Shown: positions 27,353 through 36,829, counted from the first letter of the stretch. The stretch: 64,000 bases of DNA from Peribacillus folii (GCF_030271255.1 NZ_JASJOM010000009.1:1-64000); one strand, 5' to 3'. Notes: generated from the sequence alone by a model not told the origin. Made by a program: numbers and translations.

Positions 27353-28120
27353 ATGGGTGATTTGAATGCATTGTTCAGGAAAAGGATAGGCATCAGGGAA
27401 GATGAGAAACTGACGTTTGAAGGATTGGATGATATTCTTGAAAAAACAGGCAAAAAAATTCCTTTCGAAAACTTATCGATCATCGCCGCCAATCTTACTG
27501 ATATCAACAAAGAGAATATCTTCAATAAAATCCTAGTAAGAAATGAAGGTGGAGTATGCTATGAATTGAATGCAGCCCTTTATTTTTTCTTGGAGGAAAA
27601 TGGCTTTGAAGTAACCTTGGTCCGGGGTGTGATCTACAATCAAGGGTGGATGACAATCGGAAGGACGCATGTTGCCATTCTCTTGAAGCATGAAGGCCGA
27701 ACGTACTTAGTCGATACGGGATTTGGGGGAAACCTGCCGCTCAAGCCTGTTCCCTTGAATGGGGAAACAGTGACTTCCCAAAATGGAGAATTCAGGATAA
27801 CTAGGGAAAGCACAGAACATGGAAATTATATTCTTGAGTTAAAGCTGAAATATAAAGATCCCGATTGGAAAATTGGATATGCTTTCGATACCTCCAAGCC
27901 GGTGGGAAATATAGCGGAATTGAATGAGGTTCAGACGATCATCAAGGAAAATCCCCAATCACCTTTCAATAAGCATCCATTGATCACCTGTCTTACAGGC
28001 AACGGGAATATCACTTTAACCGATACATCCTTTACACGATGGGCCGATGGAAAAGTGACGAAGGAAGATATAGATGGCAAACGATTCAAGGAATTGCTGA
28101 AACGACATTTTGATAGATAG
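27353..28120 (+). CDS. arylamine N-acetyltransferase
   Basis: A 255-residue NAT with catalytic triad C69 (NEGGVCYE), H106 (RTHVAI) and D121 (LVDTGFGG). It transfers acetyl groups from acetyl-CoA to arylamines or hydrazines. Ribosome site AAAGGAGG. Length and fold order match the family. Confidence 0.93.
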   Translation: MGDLNALFRKRIGIREDEKLTFEGLDDILEKTGKKIPFENLSIIAANLTDINKENIFNKILVRNEGGVCYELNAALYFFLEENGFEVTLVRGVIYNQGWMTIGRTHVAILLKHEGRTYLVDTGFGGNLPLKPVPLNGETVTSQNGEFRITRESTEHGNYILELKLKYKDPDWKIGYAFDTSKPVGNIAELNEVQTIIKENPQSPFNKHPLITCLTGNGNITLTDTSFTRWADGKVTKEDIDGKRFKELLKRHFDR

Positions 28121-28151
28121 CAGTACAATGGAATTTCGCTTAGCGCTGATT

Positions 28152-28184
28152 AAAAGATCGTCGAGGATATTGGCCGATCTTTTA
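28152..28184 (+). terminator. terminator after the NAT gene
   Basis: AAAAGATCG...CGATCTTTT hairpin. Confidence 0.6.
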
Positions 28185-28308
28185 GTCAGATAGTTCAATC
28201 CAGAAGATATCGGTACCTTGAAATCTGCAGGGCGATATGCGAAATGGAAGAAATAGCGGTACGATAAGCTGCAATAGAAAGATGGATTCGAAGGATCGGG
28301 GGAAGCTC

Positions 28309-28935
28309 ATGGAAAGAAATAATAGATTGGTATTTTCCAGATCGAATGCTGGCATGAAACGAAAATTCGATGAAGCAATCACGATTTTGGAATATAGCGT
28401 AATGCTGGTTGAACTCTTTGAATTGGAAGAATTCAATCATGTAATTGCGAGCCAGTTAAAACTCATGTTAGGTGAAACGAGGCATACACGAATTAAACGG
28501 GAGAAGGTCACCATAGATCAATCCTTAATAAAGAAAATCAATCCTTATCCAAAATTATATCCCGTGAAGGGCTGCATTCAAATCAGCAAAACTGGTCTTG
28601 CAGAAGTACCGCAAGAACTCTTCGACTACTCTAAACAAAGAATCGACTTAGTATCTTGGAGAAATCAAGTCATCTTGAAAACCAGCCTGGAAGGTAAACT
28701 GCATGAAGTGACCATCATCGATTTCATGAAAGAAATGGCTGATAAAATCGGCGGTGTTCAAGCCGATTCAACGCTTGCCTATCAATCCGTGATTGCAAAA
28801 GAACATATCAGATTCTTATTGGTGGGCATAGCGAAGGGATTATTCAAGTCGATTGGCAGGGATTATAACCAGCATTTATCCGTGAATCTTGCGCATATCA
28901 TAAAAAAGATCGAGCAATCGCAAGCATCGGAATAA
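28309..28935 (+). CDS. hypothetical protein (208 aa)
   Basis: A basic, mostly helical soluble protein with no recognised domain (MERNNRLVFSRSNAGMK...). The start at 28309 is preceded by a G-rich GGGGGAAG stretch. The frame is open 24 codons further upstream without a better site. A strong terminator follows. The function is unknown. Confidence 0.7.
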   Translation: MERNNRLVFSRSNAGMKRKFDEAITILEYSVMLVELFELEEFNHVIASQLKLMLGETRHTRIKREKVTIDQSLIKKINPYPKLYPVKGCIQISKTGLAEVPQELFDYSKQRIDLVSWRNQVILKTSLEGKLHEVTIIDFMKEMADKIGGVQADSTLAYQSVIAKEHIRFLLVGIAKGLFKSIGRDYNQHLSVNLAHIIKKIEQSQASE

Positions 28936-29080
28936 AGGTTCCCGATCATTCAAATGAACCTGGCGAAAGGAACCGATGCGACCACTGTCACTATTAAAAT
29001 GAGGCAAAGTTCAAGTAATAATGAAAGCATCCTGGGTTAACTCAGCATTGAATGACTGCATGTTGTATAAGCGTACAAAG

Positions 29081-29108
29081 CAAGAAGGACTATTCCTTCT
29101 TGTTTTGT
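29081..29108 (+). terminator. terminator after the 208-aa gene
   Basis: A perfect CAAGAAGGA/TCCTTCTTG stem with TTTTG. Confidence 0.75.
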
Positions 29109-29219
29109 ATTTTCTCGGAAAGATTGAGGGCACCGAGATATTAATTCGTAATCGTTTCTAATGAGTCCCGATAAATGACAGTAAGTACCTAATCTTTACT
29201 TGCAACAATGGCATGGCAT

Positions 29220-29738
29220 TTAATTAACACTGGAATCATCCAACCGAATTTCAGCAACTTTACCACTATTGATGCACCAAAATTCTAAAGTGATCTTTTG
29301 TTTGTGGTCAATATATCCGATAATGTCAGCTCCTTGCTCCTTACTTATGTAATATTTGTTTCCATACATAGAAAGAACTTTTTCTTTTGTATCACCTAAT
29401 TTAATTCCTTTTGCGGTGTGGAGAGGATTATTAAATGTTTTATTACCGGTACCAGTTATTATTAACCGCATGATAGAGCCTTTATCTTTATTAGCATTAA
29501 TGGAGGCAGTTTCTAATCCGCCTTTCCAATGGTAATAATCATATTCGTGATTATTTTTTTTACTTAATCGCTTATCATACTGTGTAATAAAACGACTATT
29601 ATATATGCTTTCGTGGATTTTTACTCCTCCAATAGTTTCATTGGAAAGGTTTGTGGTTTCCGTGAATCTTTCTGAATATGCTGAAAAATACCGAATAACT
29701 ATAATTCCCATCAATAAAATGCCTAAACTTAAAGCCAC
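29220..29738 (-). CDS. membrane-anchored hypothetical protein (about 172 aa)
   Basis: An N-terminal hydrophobic helix (ALSLGILLMGIIVIRYF) anchors an extracytoplasmic domain without recognised family. A C-terminal KLGDTKEKVLSMYG...EFW stretch resembles the BLIP/SmpA-like fold seen in many small Bacillus secreted proteins. GTG at 29738 has no close ribosome site. In frame 15 bases upstream lies CTG, preceded by GGGAGG, which would add LSKKR, the positive charges typical before a signal anchor. The true start may therefore be non-canonical. Confidence 0.65.
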   Translation of the reverse strand: MALSLGILLMGIIVIRYFSAYSERFTETTNLSNETIGGVKIHESIYNSRFITQYDKRLSKKNNHEYDYYHWKGGLETASINANKDKGSIMRLIITGTGNKTFNNPLHTAKGIKLGDTKEKVLSMYGNKYYISKEQGADIIGYIDHKQKITLEFWCINSGKVAEIRLDDSSVN

Positions 29739-29862
29739 CCGTTTTTTACTCAGATTCCTCCCACTTTCTACAGTTAACCTACCATTTTATTTAGTTAGAT
29801 CATCTTAGATTATCATAAGTTACATATGTCGTGAGCGAGTCAGCAAGATTGACGATTAAGGA

Positions 29863-29905
29863 GCGAGACGATTTTTCTATTGTAAAATAGGGAAATTCGT
29901 CTCCA
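29863..29905. other. long intergenic hairpin
   Basis: GAGACGA...TCGTCTC with a well-paired A/T-rich interior, no T run. It could shield an RNA end or be a remnant of a mobile repeat. Confidence 0.45.
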
Positions 29906-30056
29906 TTCATCTGATATGTCTGGGCACATCCCTATAAGGGAAGGACTATATGCGTAAGAAGAATCCCTGGCTGCAGTTCCTCATCACGAGTCCGCTCCAT
30001 AATTTCTGCATATTCGAATGCTATGATTTCATGTAATTACATAAGGAGGTTTTATC

Positions 30057-30629
30057 ATGTTGAATGCAAAAACGAAAATGCCGGCCGTTTTATTGTTATT
30101 GGCAGCATTGCTCTCAGTCCTTGGCGCTTGTTCCACCAACGAAAATAGAGACAAGGAGCCTATTGAAGAAGGCAATCATAGCGAAATGGATATGGACCAT
30201 TCTGGATCAGCGGATGTTCCTGAAGGTTTAAAAGCTGCAAAAAATCCAACGTATGAGGTTGGAAGTCAAGCGATCATCAAAACTGGGCATATGGATAGCA
30301 TGAAGGGGGCAAAAGCAACGGTAGTGGGTGCTTTTGATACGACGGCTTACGCTGTATCGTATACACCTACAACCGGAGGGGATAAAGTCGAAAATCATAA
30401 ATGGATCATTCAAGAGGAGATTAAAGGTGCTGGTGAGGAACCGTATGATCCGGGAGCGGAGGTTATAATAAATGCATCTCATATGAAAGGGATGGATGGC
30501 GCTGTTGCTAATATCGAAACGGCAGAAAAGACCACAGTGTACATGGTTGATTTTACACCGGCTTCGGGAGGAGAGGAAGTGAAGAATCACCAATGGGTAA
30601 CGGAAAGTGAGTTATCAGCTGACGAATGA
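30057..30629 (+). CDS. YdhK-family lipoprotein (two DUF1541 domains)
   Basis: A 190-residue lipoprotein with lipobox LGAC (C25) and an acidic His/Met-rich linker (HSEMDMDHSG). Two homologous DUF1541 units follow (about 64-125 and 130-190), each with G(H/S)(Q/M)... (V/A)xII and a conserved NH(K/Q)W(I/V) ending. YdhK-type proteins are often found with copper genes, but no metal gene is adjacent here. The start follows AAGGAGG. Confidence 0.87.
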   Translation: MLNAKTKMPAVLLLLAALLSVLGACSTNENRDKEPIEEGNHSEMDMDHSGSADVPEGLKAAKNPTYEVGSQAIIKTGHMDSMKGAKATVVGAFDTTAYAVSYTPTTGGDKVENHKWIIQEEIKGAGEEPYDPGAEVIINASHMKGMDGAVANIETAEKTTVYMVDFTPASGGEEVKNHQWVTESELSADE

Positions 30630-30649
30630 TAGACACCGTCAGATATAGA

Positions 30650-30680
30650 AGGGGGATGGCAGTAAGCCATTCCTCTTTTT
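30650..30680 (+). terminator. terminator after ydhK-like gene
   Basis: AGGGGGATGGC/GCCATTCCTCT stem with two wobble pairs and TTTTT. Confidence 0.75.
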
Positions 30681-30758
30681 GATTGAAATGAAACAAACTG
30701 GACTCGTATTTGGACCATTCCGTACCGGTATAAGGACTTGTTTAAGGAGGGAGAATGT

Positions 30759-30843
30759 ATGGTGATATATGGATTTTTTGAATAGTAAATAAGGAGGTGG
30801 TGCTCCATTATGCTTTTGAAGGCAGCTCTTATTTATTTTTCAT
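30759..30843 (+). other. two tiny frames with strong ribosome sites (toxin relic?)
   Basis: AAGGAGGG precedes an 8-codon frame (MVIYGFFE) and AAGGAGGTGGTG precedes an 11-codon frame at 30811 (MLLKAALIYFS). The second arrangement resembles the leader and first codons of holin-like type I toxin genes, such as the intact one at 61189, but the frame is broken. Possibly a decayed copy. Confidence 0.3.
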
Positions 30844-30864
30844 AACGTGTCTACAGCACTATAT

Positions 30865-31779
30865 TTAAATCACCACTATTCCATAAATTTCTTCAGACGG
30901 TATATGGATGAACGAGGAGAGCTTCGTAGAGATGTCATGTACATAAATCCCGCAATCCAGCAATACATTCGAATGCTTCTTTAATAAAATCGGAATATGT
31001 CTGCTCTCACTTTGACCAATAAACATCGTTTGATCCTTAACTGCTAACCCGCGAGTATAACCGAGGCATTTAAAAATATTTTCATTATTCCTTTTCACCA
31101 GGAACTCACCTGAAACACAATAATACAGATGATCGTCATGACGTAATACACTGTGAGGTTGATATAATTTTTCATGACAAAGCTTACCCACTTTTCTTTC
31201 CTCCAAAGAGTATTCTAAAATGACACCTCTGGGAATGGTTTTATGAGAGAGATAGCTTGGGAAAGAGGTCAAGCTTTTCCTTGGGGGATATGAGAACATG
31301 GAAACATATAACATCTCATTTGCTATATGCAAATCGTTGACGTGGGCAACATCTTCATTCACCGGTGAAAATCTTATTTCATCTACTCTTTCCAAATCAT
31401 TTTTTAGATCATAAATACCGATTGAGTTCGTTTTAGTTTCAACAATATAAGCTTTATCATTGTTTATTGCTACTCCATGTAAATCTAATTCTGTGGATAA
31501 AGGCTTATTTTTTATAACCTTTACGTTTTCATCCAAAATGTAGATTCCATGAGAATTTGAGATTACGACAAAAAGGCTGCCGTATTTTGCAATACCTGTG
31601 CACCCGACGTCCAACACCTTTTTCATTTCATATTGTTGATGTTTTATTTGGAGTAAATAAAGACCGCCTTTATGATTGCAGCATGAAATTAATAATTTAC
31701 AATCGTCTATAGGTATCATGTAAGGTAAACCCTCCTTTATGGGATCATTCCCTTTTAATACAGTATGAATTAATTTCAT
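30865..31779 (-). CDS. beta-propeller-like protein (DUF4915-like)
   Basis: A 304-residue protein of repeating beta-strand units without signal peptide. Motifs such as HVNDLHIANEMLYVSMFSY, QPHSVLRHDDHLYYC and GYTRGLAVKDQTMFIGQSE resemble the DUF4915/TIGR03032 group of propeller proteins, assigned from memory of the motif pattern. No biosynthetic partner genes are adjacent. The function is unknown. Confidence 0.6.
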   Translation of the reverse strand: MKLIHTVLKGNDPIKEGLPYMIPIDDCKLLISCCNHKGGLYLLQIKHQQYEMKKVLDVGCTGIAKYGSLFVVISNSHGIYILDENVKVIKNKPLSTELDLHGVAINNDKAYIVETKTNSIGIYDLKNDLERVDEIRFSPVNEDVAHVNDLHIANEMLYVSMFSYPPRKSLTSFPSYLSHKTIPRGVILEYSLEERKVGKLCHEKLYQPHSVLRHDDHLYYCVSGEFLVKRNNENIFKCLGYTRGLAVKDQTMFIGQSESRHIPILLKKHSNVLLDCGIYVHDISTKLSSFIHIPSEEIYGIVVI

Positions 31780-32154
31780 TATGGTATGGACTAGCTAGGT
31801 AGGATAATCGTGGATTTTTAAGATGGTTTATAAATGTTGTTGATTTCAGTGGTATTTTCCTTTCCTCTGCATACATAACGATTTGGTTCCAACAAGGCAA
31901 AGGGTTCAATGTAATCGGCAGGATAATCCACTGAAGAAATAGAATAGATATAGAGTTGAAATCGTTGTCGGTTGGACATACCGGATCTTCGATCAGCGTT
32001 ATACGGAGACTTTTAGGATATGTCCTTAAAGTGGATGAAAACAGCAGGGAAATGAAGTATTATGGCTGCGAAAGATTTACGTTCAAAGTCATTATTCAGG
32101 GAGTATGACTTTACAGGTTCACCTAATACCTACCTAATAAGTAAGGGGGAATAA
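31780..32154. other. intergenic region with one doubtful 50-codon frame
   Basis: A frame at 31956-32108 on the plus strand could start at TTG (MKSLSVGHTGSSISV...), but there is no ribosome site. It may be a relic. Nothing else is recognised. Confidence 0.35.
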
Positions 32155-32643
32155 ATGATGGAGGAGATTGTGCAAAAAGCGATCCAAGACGAATATCCCG
32201 ACGAATTTGCCTGGTGTTATGGATGTGGCCGTTTGAACGAGAAAGGCCATCACTTTCGGACAGGCTGGCATGGTGAGAGTACGAGGACGATATATAGACC
32301 GCGTCCGGAGCATATGGCCATTCCCGGGTTCGTATACGGTGGCTTGATTGCCTCGCTGATCGACTGTCACGGAACTGGCTCCGCCGCTTTGGCCCTGCAT
32401 CGAAAAAACGGACATGAAGCAGGGGACGGGGCGGGGCCTCCAAGATTTGTGACAGCTTCACTAAATGTGGAGTTTATAAGGCCGACCCCGAACGATGTGC
32501 CATTAATGGCCGTTGGCACCATTCACGAGATACACCCGAAGAAGTGGCGAATCGAAACGGAAGTATTTGCACATGATTCAGTTTGCGCTCGTGGAGAGGT
32601 TGTTGCAGTCGTAATGCCAAGCACTTTTACAAGTAAAGCGTAA
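32155..32643 (+). CDS. PaaI-family thioesterase
   Basis: A 162-residue single hotdog domain. The central helix segment IPGFVYGGLIASLIDCHGTGSA (motif around HGG/D in PaaI enzymes, here VYGGLIASLID) carries the active-site region, and an N-terminal CYGCG pair is shared with many bacterial members. It should hydrolyse acyl-CoA thioesters. AAGGGGG precedes two tandem ATG codons. A terminator follows. Confidence 0.85.
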   Translation: MMEEIVQKAIQDEYPDEFAWCYGCGRLNEKGHHFRTGWHGESTRTIYRPRPEHMAIPGFVYGGLIASLIDCHGTGSAALALHRKNGHEAGDGAGPPRFVTASLNVEFIRPTPNDVPLMAVGTIHEIHPKKWRIETEVFAHDSVCARGEVVAVVMPSTFTSKA

Positions 32644-32688
32644 AGTAAAGCTTTCAATCCTTAGAGGCTTCTATAACTTGGGATATGG

Positions 32689-32715
32689 ACCGTCCAACTT
32701 TTTGGACGGTTATTT
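32689..32715 (+). terminator. terminator after the thioesterase gene
   Basis: ACCGTCCAA/TTGGACGGT stem followed by TTATTT. Confidence 0.75.
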
Positions 32716-32838
32716 AGTGTATGTAAGTACTCCTTTCAAGCCGGTTAAGGCTGAAAAAGTACCTGTTACTGGAAAAGGTAGTCGGGAAATTGAATTTCTC
32801 AATATATTTAAACTATAAGCTATAGGGAGGCAGCACAT

Positions 32839-33294
32839 ATGAAAATAAAGGTAGAGATAGATGAGGAGGTCAAGGCGATAGAAGTGCTTATCCGCAACAA
32901 TGCTTGGAATGAGGAAGTGGAACAATTGATGGAGCGCTTAAAAGAAAGAAAAAGACCGTATTTCGTCGGGAGGAAGGAAGACATGCAGCATGTTTTCCGG
33001 GCAGAGGAAATCATCTGTTTGTTCACCGAACAAGATTCGATAATGGTACGGACAAAACAAGGGACCTTCGAAATGAGAGAAAGATTATACGAGCTTGAAA
33101 GGGACCTTCCAGGCAACCAGTTTGTGAGATTGTCCAAGTCAGTGATTGCCAATTTAGATGAATTAAGCAGATTTGAGGCCTCCTTCAATGGAAAATTATG
33201 TGTGTATTTCCGGTCAGGGGAAAAGGAATATGTTTCACGGCACTATGTTCAAGGAATTAAGAAAGCATTTCAATGGAAAAGGAAGGGTTTATGA
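32839..33294 (+). CDS. LytTR-family DNA-binding regulator
   Basis: A 151-residue protein with a short N-terminal helical part and a C-terminal LytTR domain (about 45-145; typical LPGNQFVRLSKSVIANLDE and YVSRHYVQGIKKAF). It has no receiver domain. It overlaps the next gene, a DUF3021 membrane protein. Such pairs act as a regulator with its membrane-bound inhibitor. AGGGAGG precedes the start. Confidence 0.9.
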   Translation: MKIKVEIDEEVKAIEVLIRNNAWNEEVEQLMERLKERKRPYFVGRKEDMQHVFRAEEIICLFTEQDSIMVRTKQGTFEMRERLYELERDLPGNQFVRLSKSVIANLDELSRFEASFNGKLCVYFRSGEKEYVSRHYVQGIKKAFQWKRKGL

Positions 33295-33710
33295 TGAAAA
33301 CACTATTGGTCCGCAGCTTTGTTGGGATTTGCTTTGGAGCGCTCGTCATGGTGCTGACTTGTTTTGGCTTCATCGGTTTTGGCGGAGTTCATGAATTGGA
33401 CAGTGAACTCTTTGTGAAAAATGCAATTGGCTGCCTATTATGTGGATGGTTTTTCAGTACGGCAACCATCTTATTCGAAATCGAAAAATGGAGCTTAATA
33501 TTTCAAACCATCCTGCACTTCCTCACTGTCACCATACTTTATTTCCTGCTTTCATTCTTTGTCGGCTGGATTCCCTTCACTTTTAAAGGATTAATGACTG
33601 GAATAGCGATCTTCCTGCCTTTTTATGGGGTCGTCTGGATAATTTTCTATCTTTATTTCCGCTACCAAGTGAAAGTGCTGAATGACGGATTAGATAAGAG
33701 AGGAAAATGA
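33291..33710 (+). CDS. DUF3021 membrane protein
   Basis: A 140-residue protein with four transmembrane segments, matching the DUF3021 family that almost always follows a LytTR gene. The start overlaps the LytTR stop codon (ATGATGA), so translation is coupled. It probably holds the regulator inactive at the membrane. Confidence 0.88.
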   Translation: MMKTLLVRSFVGICFGALVMVLTCFGFIGFGGVHELDSELFVKNAIGCLLCGWFFSTATILFEIEKWSLIFQTILHFLTVTILYFLLSFFVGWIPFTFKGLMTGIAIFLPFYGVVWIIFYLYFRYQVKVLNDGLDKRGK

Positions 33711-33719
33711 GAATAGATA

Positions 33720-33770
33720 AGCCAAGGTGTGCAGCTTTTATTAGCTGCACACCTTGGCTAGAAATTTTTT
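33720..33770 (+). terminator. terminator after the LytTR-DUF3021 operon
   Basis: A 16-17 bp perfect stem (GCCAAGGTGTGCAGCT and complement) with a T run after a short gap. Confidence 0.85.
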
Positions 33771-33822
33771 ACAGTATCGCGTTATATGGTTAATGATAAA
33801 ACATAATTTTCAAAATATTTTA

Positions 33823-33836
33823 TGTTAACGCTTACA
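33823..33836 (+). promoter_or_regulatory. cre-like site (CcpA)
   Basis: TGTTAACGCTTACA matches the catabolite-responsive element consensus with one mismatch. It lies directly upstream of the -35 box of the symporter gene. Confidence 0.65.
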
Positions 33837-33843
33837 AAAGTTA

Positions 33844-33872
33844 TTGACGAAAGAAAAGTCAGGTGATATTCT
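33844..33872 (+). promoter_or_regulatory. predicted sigma-A promoter of the symporter gene
   Basis: TTGACG, 17 bases, TATTCT. Confidence 0.6.
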
Positions 33873-33890
33873 AATTATAGAAATATTTGG

Positions 33891-33907
33891 TTAGTTTACT
33901 AAACTAA
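33891..33907 (+). promoter_or_regulatory. ROK-type operator 1
   Basis: A perfect palindrome TTAGTTTACTAAACTAA just downstream of the promoter. A near copy lies before uxaC at 36844. Both resemble XylR-type operators, and a ROK repressor gene lies between them. Confidence 0.75.
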
Positions 33908-34050
33908 TTAAAGGAGAGCGAGTTTGTTGTAAGGGCTTTCAAAAGAAGAGAAGTGGCAAGGTGATTTATTTGGTTAAGCCATACATGATTATTTCTTCCA
34001 GGATAAAAACGGATGAATCATTATATTTCTATGGGTATGGGGGGATGGGA

Positions 34051-35463
34051 ATGAGTCAATTAGAAAGATTGGAGTCCATTGAAAAAGGTGCTGTGACTGG
34101 TGAATTCAGAAAATTCGGAATGCGTGATAAGATAGGCTATTTATTCGGGGATTTTGGAAACGATTTTTTCTTTATCTTAGTAAGCTCCTTTTTAATGGTT
34201 TATTATACTGATATTTTCCATATCAGTGCAGCTACGGTAGGAATTCTTTTTTTAATAGCGCGTTTATGGGATGCGGTTGCTGATGTTACTTGGGGACGTT
34301 TCATTGATACGAGAAAACCAAGCAAGCAAGGAAAATTCAAGCCTTGGATTTTCCGAATGTCCTTCCCTTTAGTCGTATCCGGAGTATTGATGTTCGTGAA
34401 AATCCCAGGCATGTCAGATGGGTTTTATATGGCCTGGGCCTTTGTCACCTACATTGTGTGGGGAACTTTGTATAGCACGGTTAACATTCCATATGGCTCG
34501 ATGGCCTCCGTCATAACAAGCGACCCTGTCGAGCGCACATCTTTATCCACCTTCAGGACTATGGGCGCGATGCTCGCCAGTTTAATCATTAACGTAGCGG
34601 GACCATTGCTTCTTTTCGTGGATAATAAGGCAGAACCCAATCGTTTTCTGCTTGGAGCCATCATTTTTGGCATCCTGTCCATCACTTGTTATATGGCCTG
34701 TTATAAATTATCGACTGAACGGGTCAGTGCTCCGATTAATCAAGTGCAAAAAACGTCTATAAAGAAGTCCGTAAAAGGAATGGTCAAAAACGGGCCTTTA
34801 TTGTCCATCCTTTGTGCATCTTTGATTTTTATGATCTGTACGATGCTGATTGGAGCGATTAACGTCTACTTATTTAAAGATTATTTCAGCAATGCTTGGG
34901 CCCTGAGCATCATCGGTTTCGTACAAACCGCTGCAGTATTCCTGGCCATGCCGATAGCAAAACCATGCGTGGCGAAGTTCGGTAAAAAAGAAACGGCGTC
35001 CATGGGAATGCTGCTTGCGGGAGTGGTATATGGTCTTTTGTACTTCTTGCCGAACCTATCCGCTATGCAATTCATCATCATATCTGCGATAGGGATGTTT
35101 GGATTCGGATTCTTTAATATCGTGGTGTGGGCATTTGTAACGGATGTAATCGACTATCATGAATATTTGACGGGGCTTCGCGAAGATGGAACCGTCTACT
35201 CGATCTATTCTTTCGCTCGTAAAGTAGGGCAGGCAATTGCAGGAGGAATTGGCGGTTTTGCGATTGCCATGGTGGGCTACGATGCTACGCGTGAAGCACA
35301 AACCCAACAAGCTCTTGAGGGAATTCATGCATTGGCGACATTAGCCCCCTCAGTCATCTATATCGTTGTTTTCTTGATATTGGCCTTCCTTTATCCATTG
35401 AATAAGAAAAGGACCCTCCAATTGGCTGAAGATTTGGCTGAGAGAAGAGGTAGGATGGATTAA
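34051..35463 (+). CDS. GPH-family sugar:cation symporter (probable glucuronide/uronate transporter)
   Basis: A 470-residue protein with 12 predicted transmembrane segments of the glycoside-pentoside-hexuronide:cation symporter family (early DFGNDFFFILVSSFLMVYYTD-like signature in two parts, WDAVADVTWGRFIDTR, and a late DVIDYHEYLTG). It is likely to import glucuronides or glucuronate because uxaC and a beta-glucuronidase remnant follow. Start at the ATG after GGGGGG; frame is open upstream without a site. Controlled by a cre site and a ROK operator. Confidence 0.87.
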   Translation: MSQLERLESIEKGAVTGEFRKFGMRDKIGYLFGDFGNDFFFILVSSFLMVYYTDIFHISAATVGILFLIARLWDAVADVTWGRFIDTRKPSKQGKFKPWIFRMSFPLVVSGVLMFVKIPGMSDGFYMAWAFVTYIVWGTLYSTVNIPYGSMASVITSDPVERTSLSTFRTMGAMLASLIINVAGPLLLFVDNKAEPNRFLLGAIIFGILSITCYMACYKLSTERVSAPINQVQKTSIKKSVKGMVKNGPLLSILCASLIFMICTMLIGAINVYLFKDYFSNAWALSIIGFVQTAAVFLAMPIAKPCVAKFGKKETASMGMLLAGVVYGLLYFLPNLSAMQFIIISAIGMFGFGFFNIVVWAFVTDVIDYHEYLTGLREDGTVYSIYSFARKVGQAIAGGIGGFAIAMVGYDATREAQTQQALEGIHALATLAPSVIYIVVFLILAFLYPLNKKRTLQLAEDLAERRGRMD

Positions 35464-35467
35464 TGTG

Positions 35468-35506
35468 AAACTCCCCTTCCGTTACTACGGAAAGGGGAGT
35501 TTTTTT
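35468..35506 (+). terminator. terminator after the symporter gene
   Basis: CTCCCCTTCC/GGAAAGGGGAG hairpin with TTTTTTT; the converging ROK gene ends just beyond. Confidence 0.85.
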
Positions 35507-35515
35507 GCCGTTCAA

Positions 35516-36697
35516 TCAGCTCTTATCCTGATGGACGACTTCATAAGGAAGATTCAGGATGGGAACATCAAGGAATTTTTTAATTGCCAACGCGCATGCG
35601 CCCATTACACATGATTTTTTGCCGATCGCCGATAAAGTGATTTCACGGTAATGGCTAATCGAGGAGTTCAGATTGTTGCTGATCTTGCTAATGGAATCAG
35701 GATATATTCGCAGCAGCTCGCTATCCAATACGAGGACATCGGGATTATACATGTTGATGAGGTTGTTTATGCCAATCGAAATATAGTAAATGAAACGCTC
35801 CATTGCCTTATGTACCATTGCATCACCTTCATCAATCATCCTTTGAATATGCTCATATGTGAGGTTGGGTACTTGTTTTTCCGCTGATAGATATTCAAAT
35901 ATACTCGATTCCGAAGCATACTTCTCCCAGCAGCCTTTATTGCCGCAATTACACTGTTTTCCGTCAGGAACCACGATCATATGGCCGATTTCCCCAGCAA
36001 ATCCATCATGTCCGCGAAAAAAATCATCCTTCATCATCATCCCAAGGCCGATACCGGAGTGAAAGGTTGTGCTGAGCAGATTGTTCGCTTCATGATGCAC
36101 GAATATCCGCTCGGCAAATGCACTTAAATTGGCATTGTTTTCAAGATGGACATCAATTTGACATTCTGCTTCAATGGCATTTTTCAAGTCGATATCATGC
36201 CATTTGAAGCGCGGTACATAGTGAATGATTTCATCTTTTCCTACAAGGCCATGAATGGCAATGACGACCCCCACGATCCCATAGCGGCTGTCAGCATAAC
36301 TGTCTTTGAGCTGTTTGATCGTTTTCATCACCAGCTGGAGAATCTCCGAATAGTCCGTCGTCGATAATTCTTGGATGGAGGAGGTGATGCACTCACCCAG
36401 GAGGTCGCTTAAAGTGAAGGAAAGCCGCCCAAAGTCTATGTCGATGCCGAGAGCATATCCTGCTTGGCCGTTTAAGGAGAGCATGATGGGCTTACGGCCG
36501 ACGCCGCTGTGTTCCAGTTGTGTTTCCACGATCAAATCCTCTTCCAATAAGTCTGCAACCTGTGCAGAGATGGTAGCTCTTGTTAAATCCGTAACCTTGG
36601 ACAAATCTGCCCTTGAAATCATGCCTTCCTTTATTATTTCTTTAATAATCAATGCACGATTAATCTTTTTTATATATGCTGCATCACCGGTTATCAT
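35516..36697 (-). CDS. ROK-family transcriptional repressor (XylR-like)
   Basis: A 393-residue repressor with an N-terminal winged helix (about 10-75, ISRADLSKVTDLTRATISAQV) and a ROK sugar-binding domain. The zinc motif C-x-C-x4-C (CNCGNKGC) and the GEIGHM segment are present. It probably binds the two TTAGTTTA...TAAACTAA sites that flank it and responds to a uronate. It is transcribed divergently from uxaC and converges on the symporter gene. Confidence 0.9.
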   Translation of the reverse strand: MITGDAAYIKKINRALIIKEIIKEGMISRADLSKVTDLTRATISAQVADLLEEDLIVETQLEHSGVGRKPIMLSLNGQAGYALGIDIDFGRLSFTLSDLLGECITSSIQELSTTDYSEILQLVMKTIKQLKDSYADSRYGIVGVVIAIHGLVGKDEIIHYVPRFKWHDIDLKNAIEAECQIDVHLENNANLSAFAERIFVHHEANNLLSTTFHSGIGLGMMMKDDFFRGHDGFAGEIGHMIVVPDGKQCNCGNKGCWEKYASESSIFEYLSAEKQVPNLTYEHIQRMIDEGDAMVHKAMERFIYYISIGINNLINMYNPDVLVLDSELLRIYPDSISKISNNLNSSISHYREITLSAIGKKSCVMGACALAIKKFLDVPILNLPYEVVHQDKS

Positions 36698-36800
36698 TAT
36701 AATCCTCCCATTTTGGCAACAACTTTTGGTTATATGACCATTATAACAGGTTCACGAACGTCATTTAGGATTTGATTTTTGCCACTTCAGAAAGAGTTAA

Positions 36801-36829
36801 TTGACGGAAAAGTTAAAAAATGATAAATT
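36801..36829 (+). promoter_or_regulatory. predicted sigma-A promoter of uxaC
   Basis: TTGACG, 17 bases, TAAATT. Confidence 0.6.
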
